A DNA stretch of 64,000 bases from Streptomyces monashensis (GCF_001866665.1 NZ_MLYO01000034.1:1-64000), one strand, 5' to 3'; counted from the first letter of the stretch, positions 18,091-27,972 are shown. Made by a program: numbers and translations. Notes: generated by a model from the letters alone, not told the origin.

Positions 18091-18852
18091 TCAGTAGCGG
18101 ATGACCGGCGGCCGTTCGGCGGGTGTGTGCGGCGCACGGACGGTGCCGCTCGGCGTCATGGAGAAGGAGCCGCCGGACAGCGGTCCCGGCGTGTAGCCGC
18201 CGCTGGTGAAGGCCTGGGGATTCGTCGCGTCGAACGACTTGCCGTCCACCGTCACGCCCGAGAAGTCCAGCTTGCTGAAGGACGGATAGCTCTGCGTGGG
18301 GGATTCGATGACCGCTTCGGCGCTGGCGTTGTGGGCACCGAGGTTCTGGCTGACGTGTTCGGTCCAGCCCTTGGTGTTGTCGGTGAGTGTCAGCGTGTAG
18401 CTGCCGCCGCCGTTGGAGACCACCTTGGCGGTGATGCTGTCGCCTTCGGAGACGGGGTCGTTCCAGTACACCGGGGCGGCAGGGTACATCTCGTACCAGG
18501 CGGAGAGGACCGGCGACCCGCTGGAGCAGTCGGTCTGCACACCGGTCTGCTCCACCGTCTGGGAACCGTAGCCGTCCAGGCCGACCCAGGGGGCGAACAG
18601 GTCGTTGCTGCTGTTGCACGTGGCGTGCGGTTCGGTCCAGGAGCCGCTGATGGTGCCGAAGCTGCCGGTGGCGACGTATCCGCCCCAGTTGCTGTCCTGG
18701 AATCCTCCCTGGTACGGGCCAAAACCCGTACCGGTGGCGGCCGCTGACGTTCCGGCACACGCCGGGACGAGAGCGACGGCGGCGAGGAGCAGACCCGCGG
18801 CTGCCGCTCGGCCGGTGAAACGACTGTGTCTGGCTTGTGTGTTCGTGCCCAT
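18091..18852 (-). CDS. G1-family (eqolisin) glutamic endopeptidase, secreted
   Basis: 253 residues. A signal peptide with basic start and hydrophobic core (residues 1-38) precedes the mature protease. The body has the eqolisin pattern: SNWGGYV, FGTISGSWTEP, WVGLDGYGSQTVEQTGVQ with the catalytic Gln, YEMYP, and AEAVIESP with the catalytic Glu. Such enzymes are acid proteases known from fungi and some actinomycetes. AGGAGA lies eight bases before the ATG. It is monocistronic and divergent from the regulator at 19048. Confidence 0.87.
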   Translation of the reverse strand: MGTNTQARHSRFTGRAAAAGLLLAAVALVPACAGTSAAATGTGFGPYQGGFQDSNWGGYVATGSFGTISGSWTEPHATCNSSNDLFAPWVGLDGYGSQTVEQTGVQTDCSSGSPVLSAWYEMYPAAPVYWNDPVSEGDSITAKVVSNGGGSYTLTLTDNTKGWTEHVSQNLGAHNASAEAVIESPTQSYPSFSKLDFSGVTVDGKSFDATNPQAFTSGGYTPGPLSGGSFSMTPSGTVRAPHTPAERPPVIRY

Positions 18853-19047
18853 GTAACCGGTCTCCTGTGGGGGATGGAGTCGATGATCGGGGGCCTGTCA
18901 GACCGGGGTTCATCGTGGGTGTGGCCTGCGTGAACCCTCAAGAGTCAGGCGCCAACCGGAACCCGCCATGGCGAGAACATGACACAATGGCCGGGTGGTG
19001 AGTACCGCGCGTCGCGTCTCGCCACCCGAAACCGAAGGGCGGTCAGG

Positions 19048-20070
19048 GTGTTCCCAGCCGGTTTCCACACTGTGTCAGGCGGAGCCCAGCCGACGGCGCC
19101 CATGCGCGCGGCTTCGGGTGGTCTGCTCGAAGGCCTCGGCATTCCTGAAGCGGAACAGAACACCTATCTTCGTGTCCTCGCATCTGCGCACTGTACGACA
19201 GCCGATCTCGCCACCGAGTCAGGCATCACCGCGGGCCGCGCCGAACGGCTGCTGACCGCGCTCGCACGACAGGGCCTGGTGACCCGGCACGACGGCGTCC
19301 CGGTCCGCTGGTCGGCCACGGCCCCCGATGTCGCCGTCGAGGCGCTGCTGCTGCGCCGGGAGGAGGAACTGCTGCGCACCCGAGGCCGGGTGGGCGAGCT
19401 GATGCGGGCCTACCGGAGGGCCCAGCCACCGCAGAGCGCCGACCTCGTGGAGGTGGTCACCGGACAGGCGGCCATCGCCGAGCGCTGGCGGCAGATGCAG
19501 GACGGTGCGCGACGGCATCTCCTGCTGTTCGACAAACCCCCGCACATATCCCCCACCGACACCGAGCTGGAGCGCTCCCTGCTCGCCCGCAGCGTGCGCA
19601 TCCGCGCGGTGTACGAGGCCGGCTCGGTCAGTGCCCCCGGCCGACTCGCCGAGATCCGCGAGGTCGTCGCGGCCGGCGAGGAGGCGCGGATACTGCCCGA
19701 ACTCCCCTGCAAGCTGGCCATGGTGGACGATCGGTGGGCGATGCTGCCGGTGGCCACCGGCTCCGAGTTGCAGGCCGCCGTGCTGGTCCGCGCCTCGTCC
19801 CTGCTGGACGCGCTGACCGGGATGTTCGAGGCGTACTGGCATCGGGCGGTACGGGTGCCGGACGCCGGCGGACCGGCGCTCCGCGCGGGCAACCGCCGAG
19901 GGGAACTGCTGACGCTGCTGTCGGCAGGGTTCACCGACGACAGCATCGCGCGCCAGTTGGGCGTTTCACCGCGCACCGTCCAGCGCTGGGTGCACGAGGT
20001 CATGGACGACCTCGGCGCGCGGACCCGCTTCCAGGCGGGCATCCAGGCGGCCCGGGCCGGCCTGCTCTAG
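19048..20070 (+). CDS. TrmB-like / LuxR-type HTH regulator
   Basis: 340 residues. An N-terminal winged-helix segment (LLEGLGIPEAEQNTYLRVLA ... ITAGRAERLLTALARQGLV) resembles TrmB-like sugar-sensing regulators. The C-terminus has a LuxR-type helix-turn-helix: LLTLLSAGFTDDSIARQLGV followed by SPRTVQRWVHEVMDDLGA. Streptomyces has many orphan regulators with this architecture. The GTG at 19048 is chosen for the GAAGGG in front; ATGs at 18979 and 19102 are possible. It is divergent from the G1 peptidase gene. Confidence 0.78.
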   Translation: MFPAGFHTVSGGAQPTAPMRAASGGLLEGLGIPEAEQNTYLRVLASAHCTTADLATESGITAGRAERLLTALARQGLVTRHDGVPVRWSATAPDVAVEALLLRREEELLRTRGRVGELMRAYRRAQPPQSADLVEVVTGQAAIAERWRQMQDGARRHLLLFDKPPHISPTDTELERSLLARSVRIRAVYEAGSVSAPGRLAEIREVVAAGEEARILPELPCKLAMVDDRWAMLPVATGSELQAAVLVRASSLLDALTGMFEAYWHRAVRVPDAGGPALRAGNRRGELLTLLSAGFTDDSIARQLGVSPRTVQRWVHEVMDDLGARTRFQAGIQAARAGLL

Positions 20071-20166
20071 TACGGGGCAACGGGGCGGGGCGGGACGAGA
20101 CGGCGTGTCGGGCAGCGGGGTCCAGCGCCGGCCGGAGCGAGCCGATCGCCACCGCGGCGAACGAAG

Positions 20167-20205
20167 GCCCGGCCCGCCGCTACGGGGGAGAGCAGCGGGC
20201 CGGGC
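20167..20205. terminator. Bidirectional terminator-like hairpin
   Basis: Perfect 11-base arms (GCCCGGCCCGC and GCGGGCCGGGC) around a 17-base loop, between two convergent genes (stops at 20070 and 20280). There is no U-tract, which is common for Streptomyces terminators. Confidence 0.6.
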
Positions 20206-20279
20206 TCCTCACGATGCCAGACTCCCCCGCCCGCTCGACAGGGGCTAAATAGCCAGAGCCACTCTGCGGCGGAGCTGCC

Positions 20280-20993
20280 TCAGGAAAGGCCGGACGGGCC
20301 GTGTGGCGGCGGGACCGCCCGGAGCAACTCCCACAGGGGACGTGAGCCGGACGCCCAGGCGCCGAGGGTGTGGCGGTCGACGACGTGCAGCCGCTGCTGT
20401 CGGGCGAAGGCCACGGCGGGCGCGGTCACCCGGCCGTTCGTGACGATCACCGCGACGTCGGCGCCGTGGACCTGGCGGGCGGTGCCGTTGAGGACCTGGA
20501 GGTCCGGTGTGCCGACCGCGGAGCCGGTCAGGCCGTTGCGCCGGTGCTTGCACTGGATCACCCAGCGCCGCCCGTAGGGGTCGGTGGCCTTCACGTCCGC
20601 GCCGAGGTCCCCGCGGCCGCCGACGCGGAGGGCGTCCCGGCAGCCGTCACGGCGCATCAGGTCCCGTACCGCGTCCTCGAACCGGGTGTGATGCAGGGCG
20701 TCCAGCTCGGGCAGCCCGTACCGCAGGCCCTCCGCACGAACCGCTTCCCACCGTGCTCCCTGCCGCCGCTGGTGGAACCAGCCCCCGCCTACCAGCGCCG
20801 CGAGCACGGCGCCGACGGCCAGAATCCACCAGTGCGCCAGCAGCCAGTGGACGACGGCCACCACCAGGGCGATGCCCACGACCGCGGCCAGGAGGAGACC
20901 GATCAGGCGGTCGTCCGCGCGTCGGCGCCGCCTGGCGGGCCTCCGGTTACGCCGCCGCACCGGCGTCCGCCCCTTGCGTGTGCGGGGGCTCAC
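20280..20993 (-). CDS. Membrane-anchored Mrr-like restriction endonuclease
   Basis: 237 residues. A very basic N-terminus (residues 1-28) is followed by two hydrophobic segments (about 30-75) and then a PD-(D/E)XK nuclease domain of the Mrr_cat type. FEDAVRDLMRRDGCRDA, GDLGADVKA and WVIQCKHR give the catalytic Glu, Asp and QxK. Such proteins may cut foreign or modified DNA at the membrane. The GTG start overlaps the stop of a short upstream frame (GTGA). Confidence 0.82.
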   Translation of the reverse strand: MSPRTRKGRTPVRRRNRRPARRRRRADDRLIGLLLAAVVGIALVVAVVHWLLAHWWILAVGAVLAALVGGGWFHQRRQGARWEAVRAEGLRYGLPELDALHHTRFEDAVRDLMRRDGCRDALRVGGRGDLGADVKATDPYGRRWVIQCKHRRNGLTGSAVGTPDLQVLNGTARQVHGADVAVIVTNGRVTAPAVAFARQQRLHVVDRHTLGAWASGSRPLWELLRAVPPPHGPSGLS

Positions 20994-21145
20994 CGGCCGG
21001 CCTGCGTGACACCGCTCGGGGCGACCAGCACACCCAGCGCCAGGACGATGACGGCCGTCGGCCTCCCGTCGGAACGACTGCGGGCCTCGGTACGCCGCCG
21101 CAGCCTGAAAGAGGCGTTGACCGCGGGCAGCACCGCCACGTCCAT
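20990..21145 (-). CDS. Possible small membrane protein
   Basis: 51 residues, MDVAVLPAVNASFRLRRRTEA with one hydrophobic segment (TAVIVLALGVLVAPSGV). Its TGA overlaps the GTG of the Mrr-like gene, the only strong argument that it is translated. No clear ribosome site; the frame stays open further upstream. Confidence 0.3.
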   Translation of the reverse strand: MDVAVLPAVNASFRLRRRTEARSRSDGRPTAVIVLALGVLVAPSGVTQAGR

Positions 21146-21876
21146 GGTCAGCAACCGTCCAGACCTCCCCCGACGACCGGCCATCACCCCACAGGGAACG
21201 CGCTGCGCCACCCTGGCCTTCATGTGTAGCGGCGCCTCGGCGGTACGGGAGGCGGATCGCCGACGAATGGCACAAACCAATCGGACCTGGCCGAATACCG
21301 CACCACAGGTCAGCCGCCGGCGCAGCACACCGCGCCCTTCTGCCTGTTCGGGCACCTCATGCTGCCCGCCCGTACCTGGCATCGGCCGGCCCCAGCGGTA
21401 GTCCAGGAGGAGTTGACCATTTCACGCGGCGGAGGAGGGCCCGTCCCGCGATCGCGAGAACGCCAGAGCTGTCGGGACCGACAACGGCCGCAGCCCTGTC
21501 CGCAAGCCCCCACCCGCGCCACTCTCGCCAGGACAGCCTGCTCGGTCTCCAGGCACGGTCGGTGACGTCGCCGTCCTCCAGGTGCTCCGCCGGGCCGAGG
21601 AGACCGGTATCCATACGGACCGCGCGTGGGCACGGTGGCGGGCGGCCGTATTCCCGGTGGAGCAGGGGCACCGCCCGTGTGTACCGGCGGCCGGCCGGGA
21701 TAGATTGTCGGCGATGGCACCCGACGCTGGGCGGGCGCGCGACAGGCCGCCCGTCCCGGGCCCGGGCAACGCGAACACTGCGGGCCGCGCCCGAGCCGTG
21801 GGCAGGCCACCACCGGGTACGCGAGCGCCGGGGCCGCCGCATCCGCGACCCGCCGGACCGAGAGGGAGCGCCCAGC
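21146..21876. other. Gap without a convincing gene
   Basis: Frames are open on both strands, as expected at this GC content, but none shows a recognisable domain, a good start or a consistent bias. Nothing further supported. Confidence 0.4.
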
Positions 21877-22587
21877 ATGCACCAGGACGTGACCCCGTCT
21901 CCTCCCGAGCCCGGCGCCGCCCTCGTACCACGCCTGGTCCCGGCCCGGCCACGGGCCGCGGTGCTCCTGCTGCACGGCGGGTGCGAGACCAGCCTTCGTC
22001 CCTCGCGCCCTTGGCACCCCGCGGCCCTGCGCATGACGCCCTTCCAGCGGGCCATCGCGCTCGCACGGCCGCACGGCGACATGCTGATCGCCCAGGTGCG
22101 CTACCGCGTACGCGGCTGGAACGGCGGCCGCGCCGACCCGGTGGCGGACGCCGACGAGGCGCTGCGCCACCTCGCCGCGCTGGCCGGCCCGGTGCCCACT
22201 GTCCTCATCGGACACTCCATGGGGGCGAGGGCCGCGCTGCATGCCGCGGGCCATCCTCAGGTGTGTGCGGTGCTCGGTCTGGCGCCCTGGTGGCCGAAGG
22301 GAGAGCCGGTGCACCAGTTGAGCGGCCGTCATGTGGTCGCCCTGCACGGCGATCGGGACCGGGTCACCTCCCTCGGTGACTCGGCCGACTGCGTGCGCCG
22401 GGCCCGGAGCACGGCGGCCGGCGCGGCGATGGCCGTCATCCGGGGCGGTGATCACGCGATGCTCCGCCGCGTCCGGTTCTGGCACCGCACCGCCGCACAC
22501 GTCGTCGCGCACCTCGTCGACCCCGACGGCTGTCCGGACCCCCTGCCCGCGGAGTGCTACGGCACAGGGAGGTATCCGCTGCTCTGA
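21877..22587 (+). CDS. Alpha/beta hydrolase
   Basis: 236 residues. AVLLLHGGCETS gives the oxyanion-hole strand, GHSMGARAAL the nucleophile elbow (Ser), HGDRDRVTS the acid strand and GGDHAML the catalytic His. Intracellular; no signal peptide. GAGGGAG lies eight bases before the ATG. Possibly a dienelactone-hydrolase-like esterase; substrate unknown. Confidence 0.85.
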   Translation: MHQDVTPSPPEPGAALVPRLVPARPRAAVLLLHGGCETSLRPSRPWHPAALRMTPFQRAIALARPHGDMLIAQVRYRVRGWNGGRADPVADADEALRHLAALAGPVPTVLIGHSMGARAALHAAGHPQVCAVLGLAPWWPKGEPVHQLSGRHVVALHGDRDRVTSLGDSADCVRRARSTAAGAAMAVIRGGDHAMLRRVRFWHRTAAHVVAHLVDPDGCPDPLPAECYGTGRYPLL

Positions 22588-23207
22588 CCGGTGGTACGCG
22601 CCGTGCGCCGCCACGGTCGACCGCAAACGTGTCCGGGGGTTCCGCTCCGACGCCTGCGCCCGTCGCGGGGCCGCAGACCGGCCCGAGCCGCTAGGAGGTC
22701 GCGGACGCGACGGCACGTCCTCGTGCGCCCAGGCGGACTGGCGTTCGGCCGTGTCGGTGTGCTCCACCTGGGCCCGGCTGAGCACCTCGCCGACCGTGGC
22801 GTCGCCGATCAGCTGCTCCAGAGCGATCACCGCGGCCGCGGCGTGTCCGCACGCTCCGGGCGTCGCGGCTCCGGCGTCCGCTCCCTGGCGGGGACGGTCC
22901 CGACCGTCGGGTCGGAACGGGCAACGCGGGGGCGGAGTCGATGCCTGACCGGTCACCAGCGCTCGGCTCCGGCAAGGGGATGACTCGCCCGGCGGGAACC
23001 CTCTCGTCGTCCCGTGTGCTTCCGTGCGCCGGATGGGGCGCGACACGGGCGGTGCCTTCGGGGGCCGACAACGGCAGGTTCGAGCGCTGAGAGGCTGAAG
23101 TGCCCTTGCTCGCGCCGGTCCTGGCCCCGCGGCGGATGTGTTCCCGCGCGCACTGCGTCGGTTCCTGTGAAGCTTCGGTGCGCCGTCGGTGTCGTCCGAC
23201 TCCGGGC
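22588..23207. other. Gap; one protein-like fragment on the minus strand
   Basis: No complete gene. On the minus strand near 22720-22880 the frame reads HAAAAVIALEQLIGDATVGE, which looks like coding sequence but has no supported start, stop or family. Confidence 0.35.
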
Positions 23208-23744
23208 TCAGTACGCGGAGTTGACGTTGTCGATGGAGCCGTAGCGGTGGGCGGCGTAGTTGGCGGCCGCGGTGATGTTGGCGACCGGGTCCGTGACGCT
23301 CTTGGCGGTGCCGGAGACGTGGTAGGCGTTGAAGGTGGGGTCGATGACCTGGAGCAGGCCCTTGGAGGGGGTGCCCTTCTGCGCGTTCACGTCCCAGTTG
23401 TTCTGGGCGCTGGGGTTGCCGCCGGACTCGCGCATGATGTTGCGCTTGAGGCCGTCGTAGCTGCCCGGGATGCCCTTGGCCTTCATGATCTGGAGGGACT
23501 GCTTGATCCAGCCGTCGAGGTTGTTGCCGTAGCCGGTCTTCTGCTGGGAGGCGGCACGGGTGTCACTCGCCGAGACCTTCTTGGAGACCGTGACCGCGTG
23601 GGAGGCGGGCGCCTGCGTCGCTTCGGCGGCCTGCGCGGTCGTCGGCATCAGGGTCAGGGCGGCGGCCGCGGCGCCGGTGGTGGTGATGCCGGTGAGGGCG
23701 AGGGTGCGCAGGCGGGCGATGCGGGTGCGAGCGGTCATGGTCAT
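23208..23744 (-). CDS. Secreted lytic-transglycosylase-like protein
   Basis: 178 residues. A signal peptide (MTMTARTRIARLRTLALTGI, then an Ala-rich core ending AQA near residue 38) leads to an SLT-type domain: LKRNIMRESGGNPSAQNNWD contains the catalytic Glu and TPSKGLLQVIDPTF the GLLQ motif. It should cleave peptidoglycan outside the cell, as resuscitation and cell-wall remodelling enzymes of Streptomyces do. GAAGGG lies nine bases before the ATG. The 300-base leader upstream is described separately. Confidence 0.85.
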   Translation of the reverse strand: MTMTARTRIARLRTLALTGITTTGAAAAALTLMPTTAQAAEATQAPASHAVTVSKKVSASDTRAASQQKTGYGNNLDGWIKQSLQIMKAKGIPGSYDGLKRNIMRESGGNPSAQNNWDVNAQKGTPSKGLLQVIDPTFNAYHVSGTAKSVTDPVANITAAANYAAHRYGSIDNVNSAY

Positions 23745-24061
23745 GCGAAAGAAACCCTTCGTGGGGGACAAGGTCGGTGCAGGCCGCCTCTGACGGCTGC
23801 GGGGGGGCTGGGCCCCGTGTTGCGGGAGGCGTGACAGTCCGGCGGGAATCCGCTCGGTCCGTCGCTTGGCCCCGGCAACGACAGCAATGGTTAGCGGCGG
23901 ACCCGGCCGAGCGCAATGATGTGACGTACTACGCAACATCGGAGCAATGTCGGAAATGATGGCTTATGACGGATTTATTCCCTGCTCAGGCCATTCCGGT
24001 CCTACGATGCCGCATAGGATGTGATCTGGCTCCTATGGGTGGGGTCACCCCCACAGGCCCC
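23745..24061. other. Long leader/promoter region of the transglycosylase gene
   Basis: The half nearest the gene is GC-rich and foldable: on the minus strand, GTCGTT and AGCGAC pair around a 10-base loop near 23865-23890. The distal half (23900-23990) is AT-rich and probably holds the promoter. A cyclic-di-AMP riboswitch is common in front of such genes, but I could not match its conserved elements. An inverted repeat GTGGGG/CCCCAC at 24039-24054 may end the acetyltransferase transcript. Confidence 0.4.
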
Positions 24062-25108
24062 TCAGAGGCGTGACCGGCGGCCTGGCCGAGGGCATTTCCA
24101 CGACCCTCGCCGTGGTCGGGTGACGAACCAGGAGCGGGTACGGCCGACGACTTGGCTCCCCTGGCCCCGGGGCTTGATGAGCGGCACGTCGCGTGAGAAC
24201 GGACGGAACCCGACGCCGTAGTACAGCCCGCGTGCTGCGGGATGCCCTGGCGCTCCCGGACAGGCGACCGTCATGTGACCGGCCCCGGCCGCCCGTGCCA
24301 GGTGCATCCCGCGCAGCAGCATCGCGCGGCCCAGCCCGAGCCGCCGGTAGTCCGGATGCGTGCCGACCGGCTCGAATTCGCCGGTCCGGTTCGCCTCGTC
24401 GAGCCACATGACCGTCGATGCGGCCATCGTCCCGTCCGGCGCCTCCACCAGGACGTGCAGATCACCGCGGTACGGCCGTGTCCGCCGGACCCCCTCGTAG
24501 GCCTCGGCCGTGTACGTCGGCGGAGCCCAGGCGTCCACATGAGCCCGGACCGCGGCTCGCGGCCCGGCCTCGTCGGCCGTGCGGAACCGGAAGCCGTCCG
24601 GCAGCACCGGATGCTCCGGGACATCGAGGTCCCGCCCGTTGAGCTGAGTCCAGGAGCCGGTCTCGCCGAGCGAGTCCGGGTCGATGTCATAGCCGTGTGC
24701 CGCCCATCGCTCCAGGGCGAACTCATCGGCACCGGACACTACGACGGTGCGCTCGATGCCGGCCGCCACGGCGTCGTACCAGTCGATCACCTCGTCCACC
24801 AGCTCGCTGTGGTCGGGATGGACCTGATACACCAGACAGGCACTGGTGACGTCCGCCACCGACCCGTCGCTCCGCCTCGCCCGGTGCGGCAGACGGACCC
24901 AGCCCCACGCGACCGGATCGGCAGCGGAGAACCACAGTCGGCGTAGCCAGCTCTCGCCGGCGTGTGCGTGCCCCTTGCCCCAGTTCCAGGCCGGCTCTCC
25001 GTACGACGCGTCGCTGTCGACCAGGTCGGGACGGACGGCGGTGACCCGCAGCGCCAGGCGCTGCATGAGCTGTACGTCCGCAGCCGTCAGAAGCACGGAG
25101 TCATCCAT
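24062..25108 (-). CDS. GNAT-family N-acetyltransferase
   Basis: 348 residues. The second half is a GNAT fold with the acetyl-CoA motif RLGLGRAMLLRGMHLARAAG and the following YYGVGFRPFSRDVPLI strand. The first half is a degenerate GNAT-like domain, as in Streptomyces two-domain acetyltransferases of the mycothiol-synthase type. Substrate unknown. The start is the ATG giving MDDSVLL; no strong ribosome site, and the frame continues upstream, so the start is uncertain. Confidence 0.8.
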   Translation of the reverse strand: MDDSVLLTAADVQLMQRLALRVTAVRPDLVDSDASYGEPAWNWGKGHAHAGESWLRRLWFSAADPVAWGWVRLPHRARRSDGSVADVTSACLVYQVHPDHSELVDEVIDWYDAVAAGIERTVVVSGADEFALERWAAHGYDIDPDSLGETGSWTQLNGRDLDVPEHPVLPDGFRFRTADEAGPRAAVRAHVDAWAPPTYTAEAYEGVRRTRPYRGDLHVLVEAPDGTMAASTVMWLDEANRTGEFEPVGTHPDYRRLGLGRAMLLRGMHLARAAGAGHMTVACPGAPGHPAARGLYYGVGFRPFSRDVPLIKPRGQGSQVVGRTRSWFVTRPRRGSWKCPRPGRRSRL

Positions 25109-25280
25109 GGTGCGCCACTGTGCCAGGGCTCGGCGACGCCATCGACCTATTTCCCAGGGTTCGATGATCACAGCGGCCGACGGCGCAACTCTCCCCCGGC
25201 ACACCGCGCTTCTCCCGGCGGGACCAGCAGGGACGGCGGCATCCGCGTGCGGCGTCCGCGTGCGCCGTCCTCGCCAGGAC

Positions 25281-25910
25281 TCAGGAGCCGACCTCGTACC
25301 GGCCGTGCTCCAGGAAGTACCGCAACGCCTCCGGCGTGCCGTCGTCGAGGGCCCGCTCCGCGGCCGCGCGGAGTGCCGCGCCGGTGGCCGGACCGGCGAG
25401 GATCCGGAAGACGGCCACGCGGTCGTCCTCCGCCCGGGCCAGCCGGTAGCCGGTCTCCAAGAAGGCGCGCAGGGCGGCCGGTGAGCCGTCGTCGAGGGCC
25501 TTGGTGGCCTCCCTGACGACCGCCTTGTCGTTGTTCTGGCGAGCCACGGCGAGGATCCGGAAGACGGCCACGCGGTCGTCCTCCGCCTGGGCCGCCGAAC
25601 GGCCGGTCTTCAGGAAGGTCCGCTGGTCCTCGATGGTGCCGTCCATGGCCTTCTGCGCGGCGGCGTACACCGCCTTGCCGGTGCTCGGGTCGGCGATGAC
25701 GCGCATGATCGCGATCCGCACCTCGTCGTCGGACATCTCGTCCACCGGCGTGGTCGAGCCGCCCGCGTCGGACGTGGCCGCCACGGAGGTGGTCGAGGCG
25801 CCCGCCGGGCCGGGCGCGGACGTGGGGGCGGCGGACGCGGGGGCGGCGATCAGGAGCGCCGGAGCCAGAGCGGTGGCCGCGACGGCCAGGGCAGCGCGGG
25901 TCAGTCTCAC
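25281..25910 (-). CDS. Secreted ALF-repeat protein
   Basis: 209 residues with a signal peptide (MRLTRAALAVAATALAPALL to about residue 28) and three alanine-leucine-phenylalanine repeats of about 40 residues. Each repeat has a core such as AVFRILA...ALDDGSPAALRAFLETG. Proteins of this type are abundant in Streptomyces and of unknown role, often associated with toxins or peptidases. GTG start with AAGGAAGG seven bases upstream. Confidence 0.85.
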   Translation of the reverse strand: MRLTRAALAVAATALAPALLIAAPASAAPTSAPGPAGASTTSVAATSDAGGSTTPVDEMSDDEVRIAIMRVIADPSTGKAVYAAAQKAMDGTIEDQRTFLKTGRSAAQAEDDRVAVFRILAVARQNNDKAVVREATKALDDGSPAALRAFLETGYRLARAEDDRVAVFRILAGPATGAALRAAAERALDDGTPEALRYFLEHGRYEVGS

Positions 25911-26114
25911 GGGTGGACCTTCCTTGTGAGCGTCGAGAACACGGACTTCGCCGGTGATCATCGTGGGGAAGGCTCCGGAATCCATTGCCCGAACCAGGAA
26001 GTCTTTACGGTGCCTTGGCTGCCGGTGCGACGAGCTTCGTCACTCACCGGGCACGGCCTCCCGGGGCGGTACCGCGCGTCGGCCGTCGTGTCGGCCCACA
26101 CTGGAGGGGCAGGC

Positions 26115-27143
26115 GTGACAGGACAGGGGGCACAGCCGATGCGTGCGTGGGTGGTGGACCGGCCGGGGCCTGTCGAAGAGGGGCCGTTGCGGCTCGTGGA
26201 GCGGCCCGTGCCGGAGCCGGGATCCGGCGAGCTGCTCGTGCGGGTGCGGGCGTGCGGTGTGTGCCGAACCGATCTGCACGTCACCGAGGGTGACCTGCCG
26301 GTGCGCCGGCCCGGGGTGACGCCCGGCCACGAGGTGGTCGGCGTGGTCGACGGCGTCGGTGCGGGTGTGAGCGGGTGGGCGGCCGGCGACCGTGTGGGCG
26401 CGGCGTGGCTGCGCCGGACGGACGGCACGTGCCGTTACTGCCTGCGCGGGGACGAGAATCTGTGCCCCGGCTCCGAGTACACCGGCTGGGACGCCGACGG
26501 CGGCTACGCCGAGTACACCACCGTCCCGGCCGCCTTCGCCTACAGGTTGCCTGCGGACGTCGACGATGTCGCACTCGCGCCGTTGCTGTGCGCGGGCATC
26601 ATCGGCTACCGGGCGTTGCTGCGGACATCACTGCCGCCGGGCGGGCGCCTCGGGCTGTACGGATTCGGCGGCAGCGCCCATCTGTGCGCGCAGGTGGCCC
26701 TGGCGCAGGGAGCGACGGTCCATGTCCTGACCCGCGACGAGGCCTCGAGACGGCTCGCCCTCGACCTGGGCTGTGCGTCGGCCCGCGGGGCGCACGACCA
26801 GCCGCCGGAGCCGCTGGACGGGGCGATCCTGTTCGCACCGGCCGGTGAGCTCGTGCCGGTGGCACTGCGCGCACTGGACCGGGGAGGGGTCCTGGCGGTC
26901 GCGGGTATCCATCTCAGCGATGTCCCGGTACTGCGCTACGAAAGCGAGCTGTTCTACGAGAAGGAACTGCGCAGCGTCACCTCGAACACCCGGGACAACG
27001 GCCGGGACTTCCTGGCGCTCGCGGCCCGGTACGGCGTCCGGGCCACCACACATCCCTACCCTCTCTCCGAGGCGCCGCGGGCACTGAGCGATCTGAAGGC
27101 GGGCCGGTTCGACGGGGCGGCCGTACTGCTGAACGACCTGTGA
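26115..27143 (+). CDS. Zinc-dependent alcohol dehydrogenase family protein
   Basis: 342 residues of the medium-chain dehydrogenase family. Catalytic-zinc residues are seen in CGVCRTDLHV and GHEVVG. The structural-zinc loop DGTCRYCLRGDENLC has three of the usual four Cys. The Rossmann motif is GFGGSAHL. GGAGGGG places the start at GTG 26115; an ATG eight codons later (MRAWVVD) is an alternative. It stands alone. Substrate not predictable. Confidence 0.85.
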   Translation: MTGQGAQPMRAWVVDRPGPVEEGPLRLVERPVPEPGSGELLVRVRACGVCRTDLHVTEGDLPVRRPGVTPGHEVVGVVDGVGAGVSGWAAGDRVGAAWLRRTDGTCRYCLRGDENLCPGSEYTGWDADGGYAEYTTVPAAFAYRLPADVDDVALAPLLCAGIIGYRALLRTSLPPGGRLGLYGFGGSAHLCAQVALAQGATVHVLTRDEASRRLALDLGCASARGAHDQPPEPLDGAILFAPAGELVPVALRALDRGGVLAVAGIHLSDVPVLRYESELFYEKELRSVTSNTRDNGRDFLALAARYGVRATTHPYPLSEAPRALSDLKAGRFDGAAVLLNDL

Positions 27144-27243
27144 GTCCCGGCACGGGAACCGGTCAGGGAAGCCGGGCCGACAGCGCGGCTCCGGCCGGCC
27201 CCCGTCGCGTGGAGCCAGGCGGCTCACTCAGCCGGTCAGGATG

Positions 27244-27972
27244 TCAGGACAGCCACTCGGCGTAGCTGGTGGGGGCGAGGCGGGCGTTCTTGTCCGTGAG
27301 GACGTCGCCCTTGACGGCGGCGAACATGCCGGCGGTGGGGTCGGTGACGACGGTACGGCTGTCGCCCTTGTGGGACAGGGTGATCCGGCCCAGTTCGTCC
27401 AGGGGGTAGATCTCGGGGCCGGCGATGTTCCGGATGCCGTTCAGCGGGGCGCCGGCGGCGACCTCCGCCACCGCGGCGGCCACGTCCTTGGAGGCGATGG
27501 GCTGGATGGGCGTGGCGGGCAGCCGGACGGTGTCGGCGTCGGCGGTCCAGGACAGGACCGCGTCCATGAAGTCCATGAACTGCGTGGCCCGCACGATCGA
27601 GTAGGGCACCGGTCCGGCCGCGAGGATCTTCTCCTGGAGCGCCTTGGCCCGGTAGTAGTCCAGCTCCGGCACCTGGTCCACGCCGACGATCGAGAGGACG
27701 ACGAAGTGGCCGACACCGCCCTTCTGGGCCGCGGCCAGAAGGTTGTCCATCGAGGTCTGGAAGAAGGCCAGGGAGGCCTCGTCGAAGGTCGGGGAGTTCG
27801 TCAGGTTGACGACGACGTCGGCTCCCGCCACCGCCTCGTCCAGCCCCTGACCGCTGATGATGTCGACTCCGGTGGACTTCGAGTGCGGTACCGCCTCGTG
27901 TCCGGCCGCGTTCAGGTCCCTGACGACCTGCGACCCGATCAGTCCGGTACCGCCGATGACCGCGATCTTCAT
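27244..27972 (-). CDS. NmrA-like NAD(P)-binding SDR-family protein
   Basis: 242 residues of the atypical short-chain dehydrogenase group. MKIAVIGGTGLIGSQVVRDL is the dinucleotide-binding motif (GGTGxxG). There is no YxxxK catalytic pair in the usual place; YYRAKALQEKILA is the nearest. Members act as NADPH sensors or quinone/isoflavone-type reductases. AAAGG precedes the ATG. Lies beside a nitroreductase with a shared direction but a 100-base gap. Confidence 0.83.
   Translation of the reverse strand: MKIAVIGGTGLIGSQVVRDLNAAGHEAVPHSKSTGVDIISGQGLDEAVAGADVVVNLTNSPTFDEASLAFFQTSMDNLLAAAQKGGVGHFVVLSIVGVDQVPELDYYRAKALQEKILAAGPVPYSIVRATQFMDFMDAVLSWTADADTVRLPATPIQPIASKDVAAAVAEVAAGAPLNGIRNIAGPEIYPLDELGRITLSHKGDSRTVVTDPTAGMFAAVKGDVLTDKNARLAPTSYAEWLS

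Noticed and set aside
23745..23990. Cyclic-di-AMP (ydaO) riboswitch before the transglycosylase gene
   Set aside because: A GCTAACC element and hairpins occur, but the conserved GGGGGACCC and GGGGTGAATCC elements were not found; an Infernal run with RF00379 would decide.
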